64,000 bases of DNA from Dipteronia dyeriana. Its lineage: Eukaryota > Streptophyta > Magnoliopsida > Sapindales > Sapindaceae. How positions within the stretch are numbered: position 1 is the first letter of the stretch; each line of letters opens with the position of its first letter. The position numbers were made by a program, and so were the translations under genes. The notes beneath the pieces were generated by a model. The model was not told the origin of the DNA, did not search any database, and saw only the letters and a program-made list of their open reading frames with translations. This document shows, piece after piece, positions 1 through 9,852 of the stretch. The stretch covers positions 11,723,096-11,787,095 of the forward strand of contig CM065298.1 in NCBI GenBank assembly GCA_032871835.1. The letters run 5' to 3'.

Positions 1-417
1 ACAAGTTGGAGCCTTCTGAAACGAAGAAAAAAAGACAAATCAGCAAGTACTTCTTCAGGGCAAAGATCTAGCCCATCTTCTTGTACCGAACTTATTAGGT
101 ACCTTGAAGCACAGTTCGATGCTGTTGAAGACAAGGAAGAGTTTGATTTGTTATTATGGTGGAAGACCTATACGTACAAGTATCCAGTTCTGTCACACTT
201 AGCACGTGACGTACTGGTTATTCCAGTGTCAACGGTGTCTTCAGAACAAGCTTTCAGCACCAGTGGACGCATAATTGAACCAAGAAGAAGATGTTTGTCT
301 CCAGAGATGGTTGAGGTATTAACATGCCTTTGGGATTGGGAGCATGCTAAAAAAAGGTTACAAAATCTAACTGTAGATAAAGAACTTAATCTAAATTTCG
401 ACAAATCTATATATTGA
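1..417 (+). pseudogene. hAT transposase, C-terminal fragment
   Basis: This is the C-terminal 138 residues of a RICESLEEPER/DAYSLEEPER-type hAT transposase, entering from outside the window in frame 1. The hATC dimerisation region is visible: LLWWKTYTYKYPVLSHLARD, then IPVSTVSSEQAFSTSGRI and a CLSPEMVEVL helix, typical of the end of plant hAT transposases. It is a near copy of 19688-20137. One extra A near 405 shifts the frame, so the protein ends in KSIY, whereas the other copy continues for about a dozen further residues. The rest of the gene lies left of the window and cannot be judged. Family assignment is firm; activity is unlikely. Confidence 0.85.
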
Positions 418-1048
418 TGACCCTTCAGGTAGTGGCCAGGGCCATAACTAGGTTATACTTTTACATATGTATTTATTATTTACTTGTAAGTTGTAAAACG
501 GTTGCACTCTTTTTCCCTTACCAAGTTTTTATCCCACTGGGTTTTTCTTGGTAAGGTTTTTAATGAGGCAATCATGTAGATATGTATTACTGAATTCCAT
601 AAGTGAAAAATAAATAAATAATTAAAAAATTGTTCGTTCTCTTTATTCATTTCAAATCCTAATAATTGTTCGTTCTCTTCATTCATTTAACCCTTAATCA
701 TAAAGTATAAATCCTAAACCCTATACCCTATACCCTAAATCCAAAAAAACGTAATTTGAAAAAAAAATTGGACAAAAAAACTAACCCGCCGGACAAGGCC
801 CGTTAGGCCTGGCCCGTCTGGCCCGCCTGGCCCGCCAGAGTGGCCCGGTGGGCCGCCCTGGCACGACACGCAGGCACGGCCCGCCTGAGGCAGGCCGACG
901 TGCCGTGCCGGGCCTGCTTCTCTGGAAACTGGCCGGGCAGGGCCGGCCTGCGACACCGTCCCTTGCTAGGCCCAGCCAGGCCTGTTTCCAGAAATGGACT
1001 GGCCAGGCCGTCCCTAATGGTCCGGGCTAGTCCATTTTTACACCACTA
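418..1048 (+). mobile_element. hAT 3' untranslated and subterminal region with terminal repeat
   Basis: This stretch runs from the transposase stop to the presumed 3' end of the hAT element. It holds two copies of an ATTGTTCGTTCTCTT-type repeat (about 630-690), a CCCTA-rich stretch (about 715-740) and a GC-rich subterminal block (785-1025) full of GGCCCG/CGGGCC words, very unlike the AT-rich surroundings. It ends in TTTTTACACCACTA; read inwards this begins TAGTGGTGTAAAAA, which fits the T/C-A-G-N-G start of hAT ends. The next 8 bases, GTGTAGGG, already belong to the copia integrase, so they are the expected target duplication. The matching 5' end is not in the window, so the boundary is inferred from one side. 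Confidence 0.6.
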
Positions 1049-1056
1049 GTGTAGGG

Positions 1057-2160
1057 GCATGACAACCTAACTTGAATTCCCTGGCTGGCAAGATATGAAG
1101 TGAAAGCTATCCACTCTCCACCCATATCAGTGTGGAGATTTTTGATTTTGTTATCAAGTTGAAGTTCTACATTTCTTTGAAACTTAATGAATACACCTAA
1201 AGCATATGATTTCAATATTAGAGGAAACAACCATGTGAACCTGTTGTGAGTGTCTATGAAAGAAATATAGTATCGAAAACCTTAAGTCGAAGGCATGGGT
1301 GTTGGATCCCAAATATCTGAATATATTAGATCAAGAGGAGCTTTTGCGGTAATATCAATTCTTTGAAAAGCAATCTATGTAGTTTGCCAAGCTTACAAGA
1401 GTCACAAAAGTGTGGAACATGAAACTTATTGCTAAAATATATTTTATTTAACATTTTTTGGAGAATCAATGAGGTAGGATTCCCCAATTTGGCATGCCAA
1501 ACATTGGCATTCACAGCAGCAAAAAAAGCTTGTTGTGACTTGAAGTGTAACATATTTCCAAGGCCTGTGTTCTTTGCAAAAGAAAAACAAGTAAAACCAG
1601 CATTCATGTCTCCATTTTTGCAAAGCTTGTTGTCATTGTTTTGCAACCTATATGCATTCTCATCAAGCTTTAAGCAATAGAGTCTATCTTTAAGAGTTCC
1701 TTAAAGCAAAACCCTCTTCGTTTTAAGATCCTTTATAACACATTTATCATCATAAAACTCAACACTAACTTTGTTATCAAATGTGAGTTTCGAGATGCTC
1801 AACAAATTCTTTGTTATTTGTGGTACATGTAAAACATTTTTAAAATGCTGTGTCTGAGTAAGATGTGTGTGAGGCTTGACAAAAATATTACCAATGTTAA
1901 GAATTGGAAGTTGATTTCAATTACCAACAAGGAGTTTGTCATTACCTCGATAGTTGAACCTCAATGAGAGGTTGTTCAGATCAAAGGTAATATGGTTTGT
2001 GGCACCACTATTCACATATCAAGCTGGGTCATTGACTAATTCTGGTGTAGCAAGATAAGGCTGAACTTTGATGAAAGTTAACCTGAGATTCTGGTTGAGT
2101 ACTGAGCACATTTTCGTGTGATGATGACTGACCACGCATCAACTGCCCATTGAACATTTG
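1057..2160 (-). pseudogene. copia pol remnant: protease, GAG-pre-integrase, integrase start
   Basis: Read on the minus strand, this shows a retroviral-type protease near 2020-1950 in which the catalytic DSGA is replaced by NSGA and the preceding Trp codon is TGA. Next comes a GAG-pre-integrase zinc-binding region (1646-1326) with WHAKLGNPTS and CDSCKLGKLHRL. The integrase core follows, with FIDTHNRFTW and LHTDMGGEW carrying the first two Asp of the DDE triad. The third acidic residue is lost with the truncation at RLSCPYT. Several frame changes separate these pieces. The family and domain calls are secure; the product is dead. Confidence 0.8.
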
Positions 2161-2178
2161 TTGTTAACTTACAAATGC

Positions 2179-3194
2179 CTAACTTAGTTGTGTTGGAGGA
2201 CCTTGGAATCCTTGATCAAATCGGTGGTAGCACTTGAGAGCCCCATGTCCAGGCTTATTGCAAACCTGACAATGGATTCTACTTCTTCCACCAAACTTGT
2301 TGTTCCTGCCTCTACCACGTTGGCCTCCTCTGTTTCCTTGAAAATTACCATCTCCTTGTCCTCTCTTTCCCTGTGAATTATTGACAACACAGTTGGCTGA
2401 AGCTTGAACAACACCAGTTTGAATTGGTGAATCTAGATGCTCAAGTCTTTGTTTGTGCATCATCAGAACAAACTGTGCATCTTCAAAGCTCATGAATCTG
2501 TGTTGAGCAGTAATAACAGCTACAATGACATCGAAGTCATGTCCAAATCCATTAACCAAGCACATAAACAAATCATGATCTCTAACCTCTTCACCTGCAG
2601 CTATCACAGCATCTCCGATATTCTTTATTTTGAGAGCAAATTCAGTTATAGTGTCCGAGCCTTTCTTAATTGATTGAAGCTGGTTTCTGAGCTGCATAGC
2701 TTTTGCCATAGATTGTTGTGTATATATTCTCTCTAGTCTACTCCAAGCATCAAAAGAAGTTTGACAACCAATGATTTGACATGGTACACTCTCACTGATA
2801 GTTGAATAAATCCATCCTAGTAGCAGTTTATCAACTCTTTTCCATCTTGAAAATTCCTTGATCATGTGTTTTTCAATGATTTATCACCAGATTCACTAAC
2901 TATTTCGACATTCACAAACTTATTTACAGGTTGATTCACACCACAGAGATAATGCTCAAGGTCTAAAGCTTGGATAATAGGAAGAATCTAACCTTTCCGG
3001 TAGATATAGTTGGATTTGTTTAGCTTTATTGGTAGGTTGAAGTTTAAGCTCTTTATGAGAGATAAAACCTCCATTGTTGACGCCAATTGCTGCGAATCTT
3101 GACTTTGACCTGTGCTTTGACGTTGAACGATGAAATCATCTTCGTGAGAGTTTTGATTTGGATCAAGAAAGGAAGACTGTGACTGATTTGCCAT
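2179..3194 (-). pseudogene. copia gag, frame-broken, copy A
   Basis: The gag polyprotein of the copia element binds and packages its RNA. The N-terminal part starts at MANQSQSSFLDPNQ (3194) and runs to about 2990, where the frame is lost. The next piece (ILPIIQALDLEHYLCGVNQ) continues in another frame to a TGA. The last 228 residues (2865-2179) are open and contain the gag core (about residues 15-145), a basic RGG-like segment (GNRGGQRGRGRNNKF) and one CCHC zinc knuckle, CQVCNKPGHGALKC. At least two lesions separate the pieces, so a full gag cannot be made. Confidence 0.8.
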
Positions 3195-3209
3195 GACGTG
3201 AGTCTGATG

Positions 3210-3221
3210 TCTCTCATACCA
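3210..3221 (-). other. copia primer binding site
   Basis: Minus strand TGGTATGAGAGA lies directly inside the LTR. It closely matches TGGTATCAGAGC, the usual site complementary to the 3' end of initiator tRNA-Met in plant copia elements. Its position, between the LTR end CA and the gag ATG 16 bases further in, supports the call. Confidence 0.7.
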
Positions 3222-3541
3222 TGTAAAACTTATAAAAGTTTGGTGAACACACAAAGGTGTTTGATAAAACTTCAATGAGAAAAGCAGAGTATGTGAATAT
3301 TTTGATAACTTCATTAATGGAAGCTATCGGTGTGCATTACTTGACTGACTATGAATACAAGAGAGTCTGATATTTATATCAGATTACAAAGATCATACAA
3401 AAAGCATTTTCTTCCATTTTCAATTAACCAACAACCTAACTTCCTAACTAATTCTATTAACTAAAAACAGCCACATCAGCTATTAGATTCCAGTAGTAAC
3501 CAACCTTCTTAGTTAACACATAAATGACACTAATACTAACA
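3222..3541 (-). repeat. copia 5' LTR, copy A
   Basis: A 320-bp LTR. On the minus strand it starts TGTTAGTATTAG and ends TTTTACA, the standard TG...CA ends, and abuts the primer binding site. A TATA-like GATATAAATA lies at 3371-3380, inside a near-palindrome. No second LTR is present in any copy, so insertion age cannot be estimated from an LTR pair. Confidence 0.75.
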
Positions 3542-3875
3542 GATTAGTAAAGGTGCCGTTTGCTAACTATCTATCATCTGTTATCCTTAAGGAATGATCA
3601 GCAGATGATAGGTATAGTTAATTACAAGAGGTTGTACAATGATGCTCTATTCTTGGCTTCACCACATTATTCCTTGCTGTACAACGATTTTATGTTCTTG
3701 GCTTCACCACATCATTTCTTGTTATAGGCTTCTATATACTTAGCATGCTTGTGGGCTGCTAGTAAGTGTTTCCAGAATACGTATGCTCTACAAGAGGTAT
3801 TTACTTTTGTAGTGCCACGTTAGGGAAAGTCTTCATAGGCGTGCAAATCTGCCATTCTTTCACAGATTAATATTA
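3542..3875. other. Non-coding flank with phosphofructokinase promoter-like segment
   Basis: No gene is seen here. Positions 3804-3846 match 18336-18378, just upstream of the phosphofructokinase pseudogene, at about 40 of 43 bases and in the same orientation (shared TTTTGTAGTGCCACGT and AGGGAAAGTCTTCA). A short direct repeat TCTTGGCTTCACCACAT occurs at about 3652 and 3694. I infer an older remnant of a duplicated phosphofructokinase upstream region. Confidence 0.4.
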
Positions 3876-4261
3876 GAGCATCTCCAATACAGTACTAAAT
3901 TTATGTGTTAATACTTCAATTTGACATAAAGTCCAAAAGCTTTCCTCCAACACAGTGCCAAATATTATGCCAAATTTGACATATGTTATATTGTGTGCCA
4001 AATTTAACACACATTATATCATATGCTAAATTTGGCACAGTAATAAATACATATTTTTTAATTACAAAAATACCATTATACATATTTTTAAATATTTTAA
4101 ATAATTTAAATTTAATGTATATTAATGATATTTCAATCAAAATCTATTTCATCCAACAATTCTTCAGTATTTTAATGAATGTATTAATGGTAAATGTTGA
4201 CTTTATAATTTAAATTAATAAAATAATAAATTAGCATGTTAAATACAACTGTACATTGGAG
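3876..4261. repeat. MITE-like element, copy A
   Basis: An AT-rich 386-bp stretch starting GAGCATCTCCAATACAGTA and ending with the approximate inverse TGTACATTGGAG. Repeated forms of TGCCAAATTTGAC occur inside (3957-4040). Termini of the GAGCATCTCCAA type are frequent in plant MITEs. No coding capacity. The family is not determined, and the right end may be cut by the neighbouring repeat. Confidence 0.4.
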
Positions 4262-4263
4262 TC

Positions 4264-4318
4264 AGGGCCGGTCCTGAAATATCGATGGCCCGGGGTGAAT
4301 CTCTTAAATGGGCCCCAT
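4264..4318. repeat. Possible hAT-type terminus
   Basis: CAGGGCCGGTCCTGAAAT followed by GGCCC-rich sequence resembles termini of non-autonomous plant hAT elements. A related palindromic CAGGACCGGTCCTG occurs at 16831-16844 beside the phosphofructokinase pseudogene. No partner end was found, so this is tentative. Confidence 0.25.
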
Positions 4319-5448
4319 ATTCATTTTTATATTTTGAACCCGTAACGGGTTTGGATACGGATTTAAAGAAAAACCTACATCCAAACCCACGAACCCACAA
4401 ATTGATAAAAAAAAAATGAAAGATTAAATATAATAATAAATTTTCCATCGATTTCAAGAATGATATTTTAAATAGCAAAGACCATTAATTCATTGGGAAT
4501 TGTTGAACCATTTTTTCATATTTTAAAATTGTGCAATAAAATTATTTTCCTATGTAATGAGTCTCCCCTCAATTCATTATTTATTAATGTGGGCTTGTTT
4601 GGTGCAAACATAGATGGTTAAAGGGTAGAAACTATAATTCAGATAGGGATAGATGAACAATTGCATGTCATGCCAAAAACTAGAGCCACCCTTCAAGTCT
4701 ATATGTGTGTCATGCCTTAGAAGTACAAATGCAAGTAAAAACTACTAGCCTTGGAAGGCCAACACCATACACTACAAAAAGTATTGCAAGTAGAAATGGC
4801 AACAGTTATGCCCTTATGCTTCTTCATTGCGATAAAAGTTCAAATGCAAGACCTAGCGTTTCTTTTATTCTTACTTTGTATTTGTAATTAGAATCAGTTA
4901 CTTGGTGGTGTAATATGATTTGTTTCATTCAGCCTTTATTATTCCTATAAAAATTCAATTGGCATTCGAGCTACACAATATCAATTCAGTTTGTGTTTTA
5001 TTATTATATTCTATTTACCATAATCACAAACTGCTCAAACTATGCCAAAAAAATATAATTAAAAAAAATACATAAGCTTTTCCTTACATGATCCTCATAA
5101 AAAGAAAAACTTCGATTTTGATAAGTTTGTATAGCTACCATATGATTTTTTTATTGATGTGTGAAAAGAAAATACATGCTACTCATTCAATATGTTATAT
5201 ATGGGAAACAATGAACACCTCTTTAAAAGCAAGAGGCTCAACAAATGAATAACCAAAACAAAAAGTTTGACTGAAGATCCCATATAGAGAGAGCAAGTCA
5301 AGGAAGTAGTAATGTTAGGTTATAAATGAATGCAGTTCAACCCTTAGCTAATAAAATTGATTGGACTAGTTAATATTGGACCACAACCTGATCGGTCATT
5401 GGACTGATTGGACTAGTTTATTAGGCCTAGGAAGTGTATATATGTGTA
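4319..5448. other. AT-rich region without recognisable gene
   Basis: Short open frames occur on both strands, but none matches a family I know. CACTACAAAAAG at about 4769 looks like a CACTA-type end but has no partner. I see no conserved domain, LTR or RNA gene here. Confidence 0.5.
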
Positions 5449-5607
5449 GGGGTGGGCATAAACCAACCAACCGAACCGGTCAAATCGGTTTTTTTTTTGT
5501 TTTAATTAGTTGATCGGTTTATTTCGATTGATTTTTTAGAAAACCGACATATTCGGTTTTTTTCCCCGGTTTAGTTCTCAAAACCGGTAAAACCGAACCG
5601 GTAATAA

Positions 5608-5608
<1 letters not shown>

Positions 5609-5660
<52 letters not shown>
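5609..5660. repeat. (TA)n microsatellite, 26 units
   Basis: Uninterrupted TA dinucleotides. The same locus has 19 units in B (25294-25331), 16 in C (40127-40158) and 15 in D (54953-54982), making it a convenient marker for telling the copies apart. Confidence 0.95.
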
Positions 5661-5664
<4 letters not shown>

Positions 5665-6011
5665 GTCATTAGTCATCACTCATCTAACCCTTCAGACCAT
5701 CTCTGTTCTCTTTGCTCAAATCTAACCTAGCTCGCCGCACATCTCTCTCTCTCCTCAACGTTGCACTTCTCAAGTCTGATCTCCCCAGTCCTCAGTCCTC
5801 AACGCTGCGGCCGGCCATTAGCGACTTTCAACCTCTCTCTTGGTCTCAGGTACAAAATATATGAATAATATGACTATATCGTTCTCTTGTTGATTTAATT
5901 GAGATTGTAAATCTATGTTGGATGATTTTTCAGGTATATTTGGAAATGGATCACATATAAGAAAGTTGATTTAATTGAGATTGTAAATTGTTTGTTTGTC
6001 TGATCTTGCAG

Positions 6012-6668
6012 TGTCTCCTTCTGCTGGATTTCCTGATCATCCACACAGAGGTTCTTGAATCAATGTTTTGTATGTTTTCTGGATAATATTCTTTTTATTA
6101 TTATTATTCTAATGATGATTCTTTTTTTCATTTCAGGTTTTGAGACTGTCACATACATGCTACAAGTATTTTCTTTTGTTCAAAAATAATTATGTCATTT
6201 TTTTTAATTTGGATAGTTACAAGAATAAAATGTGGTTTTTTTTATGGATTTCAAGGAGGTATCACTCATCAAGATTTTGCAGGACACAAGGGCATTATTC
6301 ATACCGGAGATATGCAACGGATGACAGTCGAAAGAGGCATAATCCACTCTGAAATGCCTGCTGGTGATAGACCCCAAAAGGGTCTTCAACTTTGGATCAA
6401 TCTTTCATCTAAAGATAAAATGTAACCGATTTTCCCTATAAATTTAGATTATCTGAATTATTTCATTCCTTGATGAAGCATAGTTGTTATTTGTTGAAAA
6501 ACTGATTTCAGGATTGAACCAAGGTATCAAGAACTTTTGAGTGAGGATATAAAAAGAGCAGAGAATGATGGGGTTGAAGTATGAGTGATCACCGGAGAAT
6601 CAATAGGAGTTCGGTCCCCAGTTTACATAAGAACTCCAGCAATGTATTTGGATTTCAGTCTAAAACTC
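6012..6668 (+). pseudogene. Pirin-like gene fragment, four exons, copy A
   Basis: Pirin is a nuclear iron-binding cupin. Four exon-like pieces lie in order: 6012-6050 (SPSAGFPDHPHRG), 6137-6165 (FETVTYMLQ), 6255-6421 (GGITHQDFAGHKG to LQLWINLSSKDK) and 6512-6668 (IEPRYQELLSEDI to TPAMYLDFSLKL). Both iron-ligand motifs of the family, HPHRGFE and IIHSEMP, are present. Introns end mostly in good GT and AG sites, so this is a genomic and not a cDNA copy. It is broken. The acceptor before GGITHQ reads AA instead of AG at the frame-preserving position, an in-frame TGA lies at 6582-6584, and the N-terminus and C-terminal cupin are missing. Confidence 0.8.
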
Positions 6669-6739
6669 AGTCACTTTTTTTAAAAAAATTCAGTGTATGT
6701 CCATAAATTATAAAAATACCCCTGAATTTGATTTTTTCT

Positions 6740-7020
6740 TTAAAACTGAAAGCAAACTTGAAATCATGACTAAAATCTGGAACCAAATTTAAAATCACGA
6801 CGAGAAACTTGAAATTTGAAATATTGTCTAAAAACATGAAATTTTGAAACTTGAAATCTTGAAACTTGAAATCTTGCTTAAATTGAAATGTTAAAACTTG
6901 AAACGTTCTGGTTTTTGATTTTTTCGTTTTCAAATTTTGAAACTTGAAATCTCGACTAAATTGAAATGTTGAAACTTGAAATCTCGACTAAATTGAAATG
7001 TTGAAACTTGAAATGTTCTG
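6740..7020. repeat. GAAACTTGAAATCT short tandem repeats
   Basis: Repeated TTGAAACTTGAAATC words, some with an intervening AAATTGAAATG, directly follow the pirin fragment. Copies B-D have one more unit near the centre. Noncoding; the open frames across it are by-products of the repeat. Confidence 0.7.
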
Positions 7021-7169
7021 GGTTTCTAGGTATTTCGTTTTCTTCCATTTTTTTTGCAGATTTAATCACCGGCGGAGGGGGAGCTCGACGGCGTTGCTGG
7101 ACGGTCGTGAAGCCCAGGCGACCGCACACCGGCACTCCCGTAAGCCGTTGATGACGTGTGAGAAAGGAG

Positions 7170-7345
7170 AGGATAGAGAAAGAGAGATGAGTGAAAGAAA
7201 GAGAGAAAGAAGAGAGAGAGAGAGGTACGAGGAGAGAGAGAGGAGGCCGGCGACGGTTCGTCGGCACAGCGTCGACGTGAGAGAGAGATCGGGGAGAGAG
7301 AGAGAGGAAAGAAGAGAGGAAAAAAAAAGATAAAAGAGAGAGAAA
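7170..7345. repeat. GA-rich tract
   Basis: Purine-rich GAGAGA/AGAAAG sequence with only a short GC-rich interruption. It gives open frames on both strands (Arg/Glu-rich one way, Ser/Leu-rich the other) that are low-complexity artefacts. Confidence 0.8.
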
Positions 7346-7761
7346 GTGTTTGGGAATGTTTTTTATATGAGGACATTCAAGTAATTTCTAAAAGAAGTGG
7401 CTATTAACAAATAAATTTTCTTATGTGGTTAAAAACAAAATTTTTATTATAATTGTGGTCATTTTTAACAATTTCCACTAATTTTGTATTATATTTGGTG
7501 TTTCTTTTTGAATTTAGTTAAAATTGGCCCATTAGGCCCACTACATGGAAAAAGTTGTGTAATTGAAAATCTAGAAATTCGGTCTGCTAGGCCCAAAACT
7601 GAAAAAACCGAACTGAATCGAACTGGTCCAATTCGGTTGGTTTTTTTATCGGTTGGTAAATGTCAATTTGATTGGATCGGTTCACTTTTTTAAAAACCGG
7701 ACTTTATCGATTTTTAATCGGTTCTATAAAAAAACGAACCGATCCAATCAACGCCCACCCC

Positions 7762-8450
7762 AAAAACCTTAGCCACCCTCTAACAATCACCATCAACCCA
7801 GAACTACCATCACCAATCCACATTTTCCTCTTCTTCAACATTCAAACTCTAAGACTAAAAATCATCAACACCAAACCAAAATAATAATTAAAAAAACAAA
7901 TCAAAAAACCGAAAAACAAAATAAAAAAAAATCCAATTCCAACACCATATCACCACCATCAACATTATCACCAAACCCGGATTTGAATCAAGTTTGATGT
8001 TGGTGTGGTGTTTCTAAAACCCTACATCAAGTCAAGAAACAAAATCAAAATCGAGATCAGTCGTTGAAGAGAGAGAGAAGAGATGGGAAGAATGAGAAAG
8101 GGATCGATGGCGGCAGCGGTTGTTGAAATGGCAGTGACGCAAAGCTGAAGTTGAATAAGAATAAAAGGTGGATGAAAAACATATGTTTTGGATTTCATGT
8201 TTATAGGTTTAAATGTGTTTTTTTTTTAACTTTGTAATATTAATTTTTTAATTTATGTTAATATATATATATATATATATTATAATACAAATATTTTTTA
8301 AAATTATTTATTGTTTTGTGCTGACACATGTGCAACTTAACACATCATAAATGAGATAACAAAAATAATCAGCTAATCATTAACGTTGACTCACTTTTGA
8401 CAGACGGATGGAGCATTTCAATAAATTTATAGGAAAATCCCATTTCATTT
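7762..8450. other. Low-complexity region without gene
   Basis: CA-rich then AT-rich sequence with a short TA run near 8265. No domain or repeat family recognised. Confidence 0.5.
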
Positions 8451-8566
8451 TAGGGATGAAAATTATCCTCATCCCTTCCCATTTCCCTATTCTCTATAAA
8501 AAAACATGCCCCCAATGGTGATGGAGAAGTGGGATTTGGGTATCCGGAGATAAATGCCCATCCCTA
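8451..8566. repeat. Small MITE-like element, copy A
   Basis: A 116-bp stretch bounded by TAGGGATG and CATCCCTA, an exact 8-bp inverted repeat, with GGGTATCCGGAGATA before the right end. This resembles small hAT-derived repeats of plants (Ac-like ends also begin with AGGGATG). The family is not certain. Confidence 0.45.
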
Positions 8567-8867
8567 CTCTTGAGGCATAGATGGTGAATTCTGTAGTTCC
8601 TGTGAAAGAAAGAGATATTAACTATTTTCCTTATATGAAAGTTTCTTTTCATTCTATGTTATTCAATAATAAGCTAGCATTCCAAGCCCGAAATTTACAT
8701 TTTCCCTGTAATTCTTCTCAGCTTCTCTGGACAAGAGTTTCTCAGTTAATTTTTAAATAAAAAAAGGTGAAAAAAACAAGAGTTTTTTTTGTTGTGCCTA
8801 TGTATTTGACTTTTCAAAATGTTCCAAGAATTGAAAAAAAGTATACGGGATAGGGTTGATTTAGGTA

Positions 8868-9604
8868 CAGTTTGACATTGCTTCTCCAGCTGCTTTTGGG
8901 GTTAAAAGTGATTCCGGACCAAAGACAGGGTGTTTGGTAAAATCATAGGGAAGTGCTTTTGGTCACTTTTAGCTTCTCTCAACTGAGTTTTTGAGAAGCT
9001 ACGAATACATACTTTTGGATTTTGGCTTCTACTTTTAGAAAACGTGCTACAGTAATATTAAATGAAATTGTGTTAACTTTCCAACTTTGTCCTTGTCTTT
9101 AACAAAATTTACCAAAAAAAATTGGGTTTACATTGTTGTATAAAAAAATTATTGCCATAACTATATAATTTTTTTTGGCTAATTAATTCAATAAAGTAGA
9201 ATAAAAAAATTAAAGAAATGAAGTAGAATAAAATAAATAAAATAAATAAATATAGAAATGAGGTTAATTAATTCAATAAAGTGAAATAAAAATGAGACTA
9301 AATTAATTCAATAAAGTACCATAATTATATAACACTTAACACTAAATACAAATAAACAAGAAAAATATAAAGTAAATCTCATTAGCACTATTTAGATGTC
9401 ATGTCCTTTTAGTAATTTTATACATTCACAACATTTTTTACTTCAGTTTACCAAACACATTGAAATCGTGTTTAGTTCTCACAGCACTTTTGAAAATCAG
9501 TTTACTAAACACTTATATGATTCTTCCTATAGTAATTCCAAAAACAATTTCCCTTACAGCAATTCTAAAAGCACTTCTCCTCACAACACAAAAATGCCAA
9601 ACTG
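8868..9604. repeat. MITE-like element with CAGTTTGRCATT ends, copy A
   Basis: The left end reads CAGTTTGACATTGCTTCT. The right end, inverted, reads CAGTTTGGCATT followed by GAGAAGTGCTTTTAG. Subterminal words such as TTTACCAAACAC and GCACTTTTGAAAA recur on opposite strands near the two ends. The interior is AT-rich with ATTAATTCAATAAAGT repeats at about 9180, 9265 and 9300. This looks like a common plant terminal-inverted-repeat element of about 740 bp. No transposase. Confidence 0.55.
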
Positions 9605-9852
9605 GGCCGTAATGATATGCTCTCACATCCACAATACCAAGTTACGGTTTGGAGTATTTTTTCACCAAAAAGTCGAATTATTGTAATATTTCAAAAAATT
9701 AAAATTAAAAAGGGTGTAGGGAGAACATTTTCACCCACTGTCCATATACTGTATGTAGAACTATAATAAACTAAATTACAATAGTTTGATTAGAACTGAT
9801 GGCCAAAAGCAGTTGTTATTTCTGATGAATTAATTTGTTTATAATATAAATT

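Larger units (their letters stand above)
1049..3541 (-). mobile_element. Truncated Ty1/copia retrotransposon, copy A
   Basis: A minus-strand copia element: 5' LTR (3222-3541), primer binding site, gag, protease, GAG-pre-integrase and the first part of the integrase core. It stops at 1049, where a hAT element has inserted into the integrase. Reverse transcriptase, RNase H and the 3' LTR are absent, so it cannot move by itself. The order gag-protease-integrase is diagnostic of copia. Frameshifts and stops interrupt nearly every domain. Confidence 0.85.
5449..7761. mobile_element. Putative DNA element with enclosed pirin exons, copy A
   Basis: The block begins GGGGTGGGCATAAACC and ends ATCAACGCCCACCCC, so the outer 9 bases are an exact inverted repeat (GGGGTGGGC). 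Next to both ends are many CGGTTT/AACCGA words, a composition often seen at the edges of non-autonomous plant elements. Inside lie a long TA microsatellite, pirin exons, a tandem repeat and a GA-rich tract. The second 10-20 bases of the two ends do not match as inverted repeats, no target duplication is clear and no transposase is seen, so the call is an inference. Confidence 0.4.

Noticed and set aside
710..745. Interstitial telomere repeat (CCCTATA/CCCTAAA)
   Set aside because: Only three or four irregular units within the hAT 3' region, too few and degenerate to be telomeric.
3916..4213. Open frames on both strands inside the MITE-like element
   Set aside because: AT-rich non-coding repeat; complementary frames overlap and match no family.
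4705..4887. 60-residue open frame MCHALEVQMQ conserved in all four copies
   Set aside because: Conservation follows from recent duplication; no domain, splice or promoter support.
9396..9686. 96-residue frame MSCPFSNFIHSQ
   Set aside because: Spans the right end of a MITE-like repeat; low-complexity and differs in length between copies.
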